Assembly: GCF_021134715.1 (NCBI RefSeq)
Contig: NC_060017.1
Span: 558,001 to 622,000, forward strand
DNA: 64,000 nucleotides
Origin: Daphnia pulex
Lineage: Eukaryota > Arthropoda > Branchiopoda > Diplostraca > Daphniidae
Reading direction: 5' to 3'
Position 1 is the first letter of the stretch. Every line of letters begins with the position of its first letter. The notes below the pieces were generated by a model, which was given only the letters and a program-made list of their open reading frames with translations, made no database searches and had not been told where the DNA came from. Made by a program: the position numbers and the translations under genes. Positions 22,390-32,733 of the stretch are shown piece after piece.

Positions 22390-22719
22390 GGGGGATCCAT
22401 GAACTTGGACTTGCACTGTCATTACGCAAGGCTTTTTGTGCTTTCTTGTGACAGCTTGCCTGTCAACAGGAGAAAAGTACTTTGTGATGGAGTTGCCATA
22501 CTGAGGTGGCAAAATGGTATCATTCTCAAAGTCGTCATCGTCGTCGTCGACAGCAACGGAGCTAATTTTCGCAGTCCGGGGACGTTTAGTAACACTTTGA
22601 ACGGCAGTTTCGACTCCGTCTCTCGGGACGTCGTCGGCAGCAAGAGAACTTGTCAGTTCGTCTGGCGGCTTAATTGTGACATTGGGACTGAAATAGTGCA
22701 TCAAATTACGATTAGACAT
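19287..22719 (-). CDS. ATAD5: ATAD5/Elg1 PCNA unloader, complete copy, 1016 aa
   Basis: AAA+ large subunit of an RFC-like complex that unloads PCNA after replication. Exons: 22044-22719 (ATG at 22719), 21011-21933, 20649-20942, 20395-20584, 19614-20319 and 19287-19548; all phases agree. The N-terminus shows LMHYFSP and SITKYFSP, like the repeated short motifs at the start of vertebrate ATAD5, then basic and acidic linkers, and VPEVLKQQTAALAALEQRP. DAYAPKQSADILANN precedes the AAA+ core with Walker A GPAGCGKT, then EVNASSRRNGKTLLSHLHEA and, over the exon joint, LFEDVDIVFE (Walker B). The lid region reads STACGYLWSVCLAEGY. The protein is shorter than the human one (about 1,840), mainly in linkers. 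The exon 1 donor was chosen by phase. Confidence 0.93.
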
Positions 22720-23633
22720 GGCGTACTGAAATGGAAAATCGATTGGGCCACAAGTTAAGGGCAGGATTTCATGATGGAGAAAACAATAAAAAAAAAAGTG
22801 CTACGATAAAGTTTAACAAGGCTCGCACAAGGAACAATGGCCCAAGGAAAAATCAACAGAAGAAGTCCCGCTCTATCTGCGTTACGCTGTTGCCATGTGT
22901 GTAATAAGCTGGTGCGGATGAATTTCTAATTTTCTACACTTCTTTTTTTTTGTTTGTTTTTAACATGGTTTTAATGTGTGAATTAAAAAGGTTTTTCAAT
23001 TCATCCTTAAAATTAGGGCGAAGTGATCCATTGACGTTTCACTCGTTTTTCGTTTGTTAATTAGCTCTATCATTTGGTTAAAACGTCAAAAGTTATTAAA
23101 CATTTTACTATGTGAAGCCGTATTATAATAATGTGACCTTCGGATTACGGATTCACAGTTCAGTATCGGGTTCTCTGCAAATTTAATAATAAGTTTCCTA
23201 GCAAGGCCTTGTTTACAAAAATGGATTTTCTTCAATAACTTGGTTTTCTTCCTTGCTTTTCCGAATAATTGAGAGAGAGAGAGAGAACGCCAAACTGCTA
23301 GACTATGCATCTCTGCTGAAGTTTGTCCTCATTTTCCATTTCATCAAAGGAGAAGACGATTTCTTCATTATAAGAAGCAAACGACTTTCATCATGGAAAA
23401 TAAAGCGTCAAGTGAAGCGTCTGCTGTGCACAATGAGACTTTTGAAATCTTTTTTTTTCCCACCCTCGTCAAGAAGAAACGGACCTTGAGAGATGACGTG
23501 ATTCGCGTCAATCAACATTAGTTGGAGTCAGATTGTTAAGTTAACGAATCTAAAATCTGTGTCTGTCGATTGAAAATTTAGGAAATAAAATGAAAATAGG
23601 TTTGAAACCAATTTATAAAAGAAGCTGCTGCCG
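22720..23633. other. Intergenic upstream of ATAD5
   Basis: Probable ATAD5 promoter and 5' UTR, then AT-rich sequence with a short (GA)n at about 23270-23285. No exon is supported. Confidence 0.45.
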
Positions 23634-23810
23634 GAACGAAAGGATGTGCGACATTCAGGCCCGGTCATTCAGGCCCGCGTCTTTCAGGCCCACCTTTTTT
23701 TTACGTGCCTTTCAGGCCCAATTTTGACGTCATTCAGGCCCAAGTTTTTTTTTAAAATAAAATCATGGAAACTTTTTCATTTTCGTTCGCAATAAAACGT
23801 CAACGTTCGG

Positions 23811-23890
23811 GGGACAGGTGGGTGAGTCGAATAAGGCGCCGCTTCGTGATCTGTAGTCACACATAAGGTATCCGAGTTCGACTCCCATGG
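23811..23890 (+). repeat. tRNA-like segment (possible SINE head)
   Basis: GGTGAGTCGAATAAGGCG resembles a polymerase III A box in its tRNA setting, and GAGTTCGACTCC at 23874-23885 resembles a B box, about 40 bp apart. I could not fold a full cloverleaf by eye, so it is a tRNA-derived relic rather than a tRNA gene. Confidence 0.4.
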
Positions 23891-24150
23891 TGAGCATAGT
23901 TGCTCCCACACCTGGGCACTACCACTACACGTATACAGTTCACACGCTACTACACACAACACTTACAGATCCACAAACATAACGCCGGATGAACGAACCA
24001 AAATGTGTCAAAAAGCAAGCTCGCTGCAGTTTTCTCATCAATTTGGTGTACAAATGGGTTTCAGCACTATCGCGTAGAATTCCAAAATTAAATTGGATTT
24101 ATGCATAAGGATTTAGAGAAAACTATTTTATCCCTGAAAAGGATTTTTAC

Positions 24151-24399
24151 CTAGGAGCAGAAAATTCTTCATATCTTATTTGCTCAATAGCTGACTGACC
24201 CATTTCGGTAAGGTTTAAAGATGAAGCTGAAGCCTCCAAGGGGTCGCGTCTCTCGCAGACCGTCGTCACCATGTCGGCGCGCTGCTCCTCCAGCAGAGCC
24301 TCCTGCGTCTGGGCGGCAACTTGGAGCGACTCGGTCGTCAAGTGGGCGTGGCTCAGCAGGGCCCCGTCCGAGTGATCAGAGTGTTTGCCCCAATCCGTT
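24151..24399 (-). other. Exon-like cargo inside the TIR element
   Basis: A 249-bp GC-rich stretch is open through its length, bounded on the minus strand by an acceptor (TTAATATAG before 24399) and a donor (GTAAAAAT after CCTAG at 24151). It reads HLTTESLQVAAQTQEALLEE and DPLEASASSLNLTEMGQSAI, Gln/Glu/Ala-rich and probably helical. Base composition differs sharply from the AT-rich element around it, which suggests capture of a host exon. I do not recognise the gene. Confidence 0.5.
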
Positions 24400-24430
24400 C
24401 TATATTAACGCGTCTATTAGGACATGATTT

Positions 24431-24498
24431 AACATGGAATCGAACCTCTTCCAGCTGAACTATAAGTCGCATCTTATACCACTGAACCAACTAAATTT
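24431..24498 (-). repeat. tRNA-like segment, minus strand
   Basis: On the minus strand, TGGTTCAGTGGTATAAG is A-box-like and GGTTCGATTCC (24436-24446) is a B-box match. Arm lengths do not give a proper acceptor stem, so I call it a pseudo-tRNA or SINE piece. Confidence 0.45.
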
Positions 24499-24851
24499 AC
24501 TTCAGATCAGAATTTATATCAAAGAATATGTCTCTAAAATTTTTTTCGTTACTTTGCCTGACGTACGCAAATTGTAAGCCTACTACACGCAAATTGGGAA
24601 AAAACCTGAAAATTTTTCGTACATGTTGAAACCCTCGAATAAAGTTAACAAAAACCATAAGAAAAATGAATAACTCATAGTGATCTGATCTAAAAGTAAT
24701 TTTATGATATGATAATGAGCATTCCTCCATTTCAGCTCTGAATATAATTTTCATTGCTTCCCCATCTAAGAAAGAAAAAGAAATAAGCTCTGAATTGTGC
24801 TCTGACGCGGGCCTGAATGATCGGGCCTGAATGTCGCACATCCGAACGAAA

Positions 24852-25535
24852 TGCGGTGTATACAGGATTACAGTGATATGCGCAATAATCAATAATAATA
24901 TATATAAATACCTTACTGCATATACACATGATACACAACAGCATGCAATAATCGTAGTTGTCTTTTTTCTTTGGTTGTTTAATATACGCGAATCATCGAG
25001 AACAAAGAAGATGGAAACAATTTTCTTCCGTCTAAGCTTGAAAGCATTTCCTTTGGATATTTCAATTTGAATTCTGCTGTTTTTTTTTTTAAGAAAAAAG
25101 CTGTTTGGTTTTTCGTGGATAAGAATAGAGTAAAACGACATGCTGGGGTACATATCGGTGGCTGATATAAGTAGGGGATAACGACGTGGGGAGAGTATAT
25201 AGTATACCGGTGGCATATCCCAGTGGGGGGGAAGGAATGATGAAGAGATTACCGAGGGGAAATAATTAAGTCTGTAATAGAATATATAACATTCAAACCA
25301 AATCGACGTCGCCATCGTCTGCCAAGTGCGGATGAGGAGGGAGGGGGGTAATAACGGGAGTCTCGTCGATCAAAAACCGTCTGCGTGTGCGCGCGTAGTG
25401 TAATGAATTGGAGAGAGAGAAATGAAAATGCGACACACAAAAGAGTTGGACTTTTTTGTGTGGCATCGACATTGGGTTTGGGGTTTTGGCGCTGGTTGTT
25501 TTTCAAAATGAGGAATTGGGGTCGTTGCATCGTTT
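24852..25535. other. 3' flank of the Ras-like gene
   Basis: AT-rich with a T-run near 25080 and G-rich runs near 25225 and 25340. It probably holds the 3' UTR of the GTPase gene. No separate gene is supported. Confidence 0.45.
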
Positions 25536-28500
25536 TTATGAAACGGTACAGGAATTGCGCTTGGCAAAGCTGCTGGTGCCAGTAGGTGACGAGCTGACGG
25601 AGGAATTATTAGCGGCGGAAGTGGCGGCGACGGCGGCGGCGGCTGCCGCTGCTGCTGCGGCCACGTTCGATCCGTGAAGCGACAAATGGTGTCCCAATTG
25701 GGGATGTGGGTGGTTGCCGCTGCTGGTCCCCGGCGGGATGAGGGTCCGGGCCGGCAGCGACTGACGTCGTTTGCGGACCGCCGGGCTGAGTGCGATCCGC
25801 GATTTGGCCTGAACAAACAACTCCTGGAACACCTAAAATACCGAGAATCAATCGAGAAACAATTATTATTTAATCGCCCAGTCAAAGCGAAGGGGGTAGT
25901 GCGGATGGATGGGCGCGCACCTGGACGACATTGATGTTGTTTTTGGCCGAGGCTGGAACGAATCCGTGTCCCCAATCGCAGGTGACGAGCGACTCGACCA
26001 TTTCTTGGCAGAGGAAATTGCCTCCGTCGCTGGCGGCCCGGCTGTCAGGTGCACTACCGCTGCCGCTGCCGCTGGCCCGTTGATGATTTTCGCTCTTGTC
26101 GTCGTCAGTCTGCGGTTCGGATGAAACGGATCCGGAGCGGATCAGGTCCGTCTTGTTGAGGACGACAACAACCGGACAGGACGGCCCTTTGACTTCCAAA
26201 ATTTGCGATCGACAATGTTCCGCTTCCTGAATTGCAATTCATATTCAAATGCCGCCATAATTATAAAATTTTCGTGTTTCACATAGACAAGGGAATGTAA
26301 ATGTATATGATCCGGATCTGGTTGGCGGATTATAAACGTGACGAATAATAAGAGCCATCATTAGAAATGCAGGTCGTATCGGACAGCGGGAATGGACGGT
26401 AAGTAGCCTATATAACTATAGAGAAAACAAACTACCCGCGCGCTGGCCCTAATACTACTACCACAATGTCCAGCATATCTAATCCCCGCACACATACAAT
26501 TCCCTGAGCGATGGACGTGGAGTCTAATAAAATGTGGATGTCTATTTTGCTTATTCCACCGGAGCATCGATGAATTGTTGATGAGAGGAAGGAAACGAAG
26601 ATCGGAACCCATCCACCTCCTCCACCTCCTACGGTAGAAATGGGACACACGCCGGTTGATGATGAGTCGGAGGGCTTTGTGTGTGTTTGTAGATAGAGAC
26701 GGCCAGCCGGGATGCTTTTATATATATTTGTTATCTGCTGCTGGAAGAATCAATAGGAAAGAGAGACGAGGCTGCTGCATGTGTCGTGGACGCTGCCGTC
26801 CAACGTGAACTGGAGCGTGAAGCTTCGCCCGGCATCGATTTTCATCTCGGCTGCCGAGTAGAAACACCGTCCGGGGGAGGAGGAGGGAACAAAAAAAGAC
26901 GAGAAGAGAGAAAAACGATATCTGTGCGGAGGAGGAGGAGGTGAATGCAAAAAAATAAAACAAAAGAGAGCTAAACAAAGTTGTACATCCAGCCAGAGCT
27001 GCTGGCCTGATTGATCAACTTGCGATTTAATATTTTCTATCGTCGGTTAATCCGGCGTGGTCGGATGTCAAAAAGGAAGAGGGAATAAAGAAGCGAATGT
27101 AACGAGACCTCGAGAGACGAAGGATCGTCGGAAGCGCAGACCAGGACGAAACCATCAGCCGATTTGATGGCCAGCGTTCGCATGGCCGGGAAAACGTAAC
27201 TGCCGCCCGTGTCCAGAATGTCCAAACGGAGATCCAGGCCTGTGTGGTACGGTGGTGCATGCATCCGGGACAATGGTGTCAAACACCAAACAAAAAATAA
27301 GAAAATAAAAGAAGAGGGGGCAGGAAAATATAGGAAAACGATTAGGAATAAATTACGGTTATACAATATATAGTAGCCTACATAGTATAGTATAGAATAG
27401 GGTATAGTATAGGCTGTGTGGGGAGGGTGGACGATATTGCGGAGGCCTATATATTTATTGGTCGGCAGCCAATGGCAGCTGTCCAGCAAGTAGCGATATA
27501 AATAATGGGCCAGCCAGCAATATGTATACCTTGACAGTCGAGCTCGACGGTGTGCATGTCCTCGACGGTGGGCCGGTAGCGAGGGCTGTAAGCCGCGTAG
27601 AGGAACTGGCCGACTAACGAAGTTTTGCCCGCCCGCGCCGAACCCATTACCACCACCTACATGTAACACAGCAGCAGAACGGGAGGGGTTAAATAAAAGA
27701 AAAGACATAAAAGTATATCACGTCAAATCCACCCCACTACAATGTATGAGGACACACGCAATAAAAGTGTAGTACGTTGTCGCTCATCCAATTTTCTCAC
27801 CAGCACCAATTTCCATCGCCTGAATTTATTGTCTCGTGGCGTTCAAAAATAAACTATTGTTGTTGTTGGTTGTTGTACTATATCGACTCTCTGTCATTCC
27901 GTCTGTCTTTACTTTTGGCCTTTTACTTGTAATAATGTTTTATTCGGCTATTTCCGACGAGATCAAATCAGATAATCAACATATTAAATTTGGGTCTGTT
28001 TCTTATTCCCCGCCTCCATCAATAAGATGTGGATCTAGTTAATTGCTTTCCCCTTGTGCTTAGAGATGTGGGCGCCGGGCCAACCACTTCCAACATATTT
28101 GCGGTTGTCCACTTTCGATTCCCCCTCCCAGCAGTCGTTATGACGTCACCGGTCATAACGAAGCCGCGACCATAACGGGAGTAGATCTACAGAAGGTATT
28201 GGATATAATAACGGAACAAGAAGAAGATTTGATGATGGATTTTGAGCAAATGGAATCAACCCAAAACCAATATACCATAGCCAGTATGTTGTTGTGATGC
28301 TGCGAGATATAGTATACAGCGACGTATAGCCGGCAGAGCATAAAATTTATCGACACGTGATGGAAGCCGGCCAGCAAAGAGAAGAGTGCCGGTAACGTAA
28401 TATAACCCGTTGCCACGGCAACCGGAAGCATCTCGTTTCGCCATCAGCATCACGGCATCAGCCCAGCCTCCTGACGGACAGAGTTATACCAGAGAGACAC

Positions 28501-30867
28501 GTGATGCTGATGGTGAACTTATTTTGAATCGATGCGTGACGACGTCACGTCGTTCCCCTTATTGCACACACAATCCAAATGCACAGTATGTAGTATCTCG
28601 TCCTCCCAATCAGGATCGCTTTCCTGGATCCGCTCCTTTTTTTGTCGACACGGAAAAGCTTCCAGCAGCAGCTCATTGATTCCAACGACTTTTTCTTTTA
28701 TGCTTTTTGCTTTTCGTCGACTTTTCTATAAGGTGCGCGTTTATTCACCGTTTACATATAACTGCAAGGTGTTGACTCTCACCCGGCGACGTCGTCGTCG
28801 TTCAAATGGACAAGTTGACGTCGTCTGCATGACGGAGTCAACCCCCACAAACTTGAAACGAAGCGGCAAATAATAAATCAAACAACCAACTCACGTCCGC
28901 ACATCCATCCATCCATCTAGCTGGATATCCTATATACAAGTATGTATGGAGACGCTGCTCTGCAGCATGAGATGGACATGTGCCAATGGATTCACGCACG
29001 TGTCACTAATACCTTGGAAAGCCTCAGGCAACCATAGACGGCCGGGATTCTTTTTTAATAATTGACGTGGGCGTCGAGAAATGTCAATACACTACTAGTC
29101 GATTCTTTATTATTCTCATCAGACAAAATGGGCTCAAGTATATATCCGGCTAAGTTTGACCCAGGACGTGTACATATGATGACTAGGAAGTTATATATTT
29201 CCGATTATAGCCTATTATATATTTAACGGCCAATAGTTGTATTGCCCGGGCAACAAGGTCCGCAATTGCCAATTTGGCAATTCTCTCTGCTGACCGGCTG
29301 TTTGTGGGCTGGGCTGAACTGGGCCGCACACAATAAAAAAAACCTTGGGACTGATTATATCGACGGAACTGATGATGGGCCAACAACAACACCGAATACA
29401 ACAACAACAACAAAAGAAGATATCCATGGAGACGGGCCTGCTGTTGTTGCTGATTTCTCACCCGCGGTCTCTAGCGACTATAGGCCGCCCGTCTACATAT
29501 AATCAGTTTCCCTGATTCTATTATCTCCAAACTATAATCAGGTCTAACGTGGTTACACACATACAGACTACACCAGTATTATTCCGATGCGGAATTAATG
29601 ATGGAAACGACCAAACAGTTGCAGGGCCTGATTATTTGCCTCTCATCTTTTTGTTTTATCCACGTTACGTCACGTAATAATAATAATAAATGCAGCGCGA
29701 TTTAATGAGTTCTGGGAATGCCGGTATAGTAGTTCTTGAGAAAAACTACAACAACAGAATTCACTTATTGGCTATTACACGCTGCTGCAGGCGAAATACG
29801 ATGTCACGTAATCATAGCAAAGTGTTGTGTCAACCACTTTGATGGGAATGGAATTGAAACATGCGGTTGGATGTCGACAGTTTTGATTGCCAAATGCATC
29901 GACACACACACACATCATGTTTGGCGGTTATCGACTCTCGTTGATATGCGCGGGAAATGATCCACGGCACAACTTTGATGAGATTTGGAAGATGAAACTG
30001 CGCCGCATTCGGCAATCAAAGATGAATGATCCAATATCCCTCACAGTCGTCTATGGCCCAGTTCCCCTCCATTTCGACCTTGTCGGATGTAAATCTGGAT
30101 CTCTTTATTTCGCTTGGATGGGCAGTGACGTTTTCAATATCGAAATGATCCATCGACAAAGATAAACGTCGGCGTCTACTATATAGCTATTAGATGAGAC
30201 TAGCTGCTGCTGGTTATATCTTCACACTACTATATCGACTGCTGCTGCTGCTACTAGAGGGTAACCAACAGTAACGGAATCTTCTCATTTCATCCGCTGC
30301 TGGATGCTTTGTCGACTTTTCCCCCCGGCCAGCTCTTTTTATTGCCAAATTTGTATCGGTATCAAATTTTTTCATTTCGGGTTCAATCTTGATATGTGAC
30401 CAGTTGGCATTTCACCGGGCCCCTTAATATGATTGTCTTTTCCAAGGAAAAATGATTTCCATTTGCCGGAAGGCGGCAGCCAGGCAAATATCAAAGAAGC
30501 GAATGCAATTGATGTGTAACTATGACGAGTGCTGCTGCGGTTATATAGTCTATATACCGTACAGTACCTTGTAATGAGATTTGACAGGAGTTGTGGGAGC
30601 CGGTGGCGCTAGATTCCTGCCGGATGCTGGCTTGACTGCTGCGCTGCTGCTGCTGCCGGACAAGGCCGGCTCGGTGGAAAGGGGACGGCGCCGTCGGCTT
30701 TGCCGATGGGACGGTGTCCCGCATCGACCGGCCGCTTCTTCCAACGACGACGACGTACCGTCAACCGACTGCTGCTGCTGCTGCTGCTGGTGGCAATTGG
30801 GTTGCTGGCCATTGCTGCCCAGCGGCTCCTCCTCGCTGGTTGGCGACTGCACCACGCATAGCGCTTG
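25536..30867 (-). CDS. Ras-like small GTPase with CaaX end, 5' exon not found
   Basis: Exons: 30568-30867, 27530-27656, 27109-27239, 25921-26226 and 25536-25832 (stop), all in phase, giving 386 residues. Exon one encodes a Gln/Ser/Pro-rich arm with a run of seven Gln and ends SHYK. The G domain follows: P-loop GSARAGKTS, switch RPTVEDMH, LDILDTGGSYVFPAMRTLAI (G3 DTGG), VVVVLNKTDL (G4) and PASAKNN (G5). A Ser/Gly insert lies between G4 and G5, and the tail has an Ala run, ending RNSCTVS, a CaaX box for prenylation. DTGG in place of DTAG and the long tails place it nearer Rhes/Dexras1 and RASL proteins than classical Ras. An in-frame stop lies just before the 30867 acceptor and no ATG precedes the coding part, so at least one upstream exon exists. 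The third-intron donor is GTCTCG, a weak site. Confidence 0.85.
27657..30567 (-). other. Large intron of the Ras-like gene
   Basis: A 2.9-kb intron, long for this compact genome. It contains an RFX-type X-box palindrome at 28409-28422 and a 9-bp-arm palindrome around TGACGTCA at about 28136-28160. No nested exon is supported. Confidence 0.55.
28409..28422. promoter_or_regulatory. X-box-like palindrome (RFX site)
   Basis: GTTGCCACGGCAAC is a perfect two-half-site palindrome matching the known RFX consensus (GTNRCC, 0-3 bases, RGYAAC). It lies in the Ras-like gene's largest intron. Confidence 0.45.
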
Positions 30868-31110
30868 CTGATTTCAAAAGCCGGAACAAACAAAAATTCC
30901 ATTTTCAATTTGATCTCATAATTTTGAATTTCAAATGAAAAATGGAAACTGATTATTACCAGTGAAAATCGACGCCTTTGTGAGTGGCCTCCCTTCATTT
31001 CGTATAGGGAATCCAATGCGGCCGGCTCTGAATCAATAACACTGTTACCGATGATATAGGCGTGTGTTATGGAATAGATGTGAAATCAAAGAGGTAGCAG
31101 CAATACCCGC

Positions 31111-31123
31111 GTTGCCTGGCAAC
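31111..31123. promoter_or_regulatory. X-box-like palindrome, second site
   Basis: GTTGCCTGGCAAC has both RFX half-sites with one spacer base. It lies about 240 bp upstream of the first recognised Ras-like coding exon, so it could act as a promoter-proximal element. Confidence 0.4.
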
Positions 31124-32699
31124 CGATTTTTTCAGCTGCTGTTCCTGCCGACGGAAAAGAAATCAAATCGATTATGCATATACACACATTTGGCGAATAT
31201 CTTTAATTCTAATAGCGGAATGATTTTGTCACACTTCATTATGGTTAAGTCACGGTGACATCGCCGGCAAATGGACTCGGCTCCGTCGTGTTGCACAAAA
31301 CACTGCTCGTTATTACCAGCTGAATAATAAAGCAGCGCCATTATATTCCGTATTCCGGCTCAAAGCTTCTTATGTGTTTACACAAAAAGTTACCCGCAGA
31401 CCAGCTCTATAGCAATGACGAAGAAACTGCCAAATATTTGATAGCCGCGATCCCTTAGCTTCTTAATGGCGCGCGCAAGGGAGAGCCAATTGAAAATTTA
31501 ATCACTGGAAGAAAACAGCATGCATATCTCTAATATAGTATCGACCTTTTTAAATTCTTTTTCTTGATAGCAGCAGGGTCCTCCAACTTTGGTTAGATCC
31601 TCAAAGTTTTTAATCCAAACTTTTTTTCTTCCGCTCCTGCGTCACCTTTATATTTTGAAATAGGAGAATAATAATAATAATGTGCGTCCTCGACCCCGTT
31701 TCGTTGTTATTGACTTTTTTCTTCTTGTTTTTCTTTCTTTCAAGTTTTCCAGGCCAGGTGGATGTTGTGTGCTGCGCTCTCTTGCATCCCGCGTCTTGCA
31801 CGAAATAATTGGGAAGCTCACGGGTTCATTATAAAAATGGGATACGTTGATTTCGACAACTATGACTATGCGCTAGACTCTCGGGTTTCCTCTTGCATTT
31901 CACTCTCGCTCGAAGCAATTTAAAGCGTTTGATTACATCCAAAGGCGTTCGTCATTTATTCCGTGACCTCCGTGCCATCACGAGGATCGCATGTTCCGGC
32001 GATTGGCTAACGTCCAACAACAATGACATCACCATACTACATAATATATGTAGCGCCGGTATATAGTGCCAACTCTATATATATATTTATTGATACATGC
32101 CATGGCAACAACTGTCACACATTTGAATTTTCCCGATCGATCGGATTGGTTTTGATCATCAGGAATGAACCGTATCAACTTTCCGGTCGGGAAGTCTTTT
32201 GAAGTGAAACTGCGGTGGATAACATACGTACCCCCGGCGTATTCCCTTTGAAATCGGGAGGGAAAAAATAAATCGCGAACGCGTTTATAATCAAAAGAAT
32301 ATCGGACAGAAATAAAAAAAAGAAACAGGCGGCGGCCTGCAGAGCAATTATCAACATTTCCCTGTAGGGCATTTCATTTGATGAGAGATGCATCGATTCG
32401 GATATGAAATCGATGAAACTGATGAAATGCTTTTTTCTCCGCTCATCTTTTTATGTTATACGGGAAGCAATCAACTAGAGAGAGATGGGAGATGGGAGAG
32501 AAGACCGCAAACATTTTGCGCTATGCACACAAGAAAAAATATGAAAAAAAGGGGGGTCGAAACTTTGTGGTTTCAATAATATCTCTGTCATCGTCGTCGC
32601 TGTCATTCCTGCTGCAACAAAAGTAGATCGAGAAAGAGACAATAAAGCAGCTAGCATCTATTATAAAGAAGAACTAGAGTGTAGCCATTTCAAAAGAGA

Positions 32700-32701
<2 letters not shown>

Positions 32702-32731
<30 letters not shown>
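32702..32731. repeat. (CT)n microsatellite
   Basis: Fifteen uninterrupted CT units, beside a GCT repeat at about 32853. Confidence 0.9.

Positions 32732-32733
<2 letters not shown>

Larger units (their letters stand above)
23642..24843. mobile_element. 1.2 kb TIR element with 8-bp target duplication
   Basis: Terminal inverted repeats of about 40 bp (23642-23681 and 24804-24843) start GGATGTGCGACATTCAGGCC and differ at one position. GAACGAAA flanks both ends exactly (23634-23641 and 24844-24851), which demonstrates insertion. The left end carries five spaced copies of TTCAGGCCC, the right end two. The interior has no transposase ORF, so it is non-autonomous. It contains two tRNA-like stretches and an exon-like segment with splice signals. 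An 8-bp duplication fits hAT or P-type transposases, but the TIR does not begin with the usual hAT CAG, so I leave the family open. Confidence 0.9.

Noticed and set aside
23642-23760. Spaced repeats of TTCAGGCCC as a CRISPR-like array
   Set aside because: Units are too short, spacing is irregular, and they belong to the terminal repeats of a transposable element in eukaryotic DNA.
23811-24498. Functional tRNA genes
   Set aside because: A- and B-box-like motifs exist but no complete acceptor stem or cloverleaf could be formed by eye.
24497-25315. Minus-strand ORF of 272 codons
   Set aside because: Crosses the right end of the TIR element into its flank, is Phe/Ile/Tyr-rich as AT-rich DNA gives, and starts inside low-complexity sequence. 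Chance ORF.
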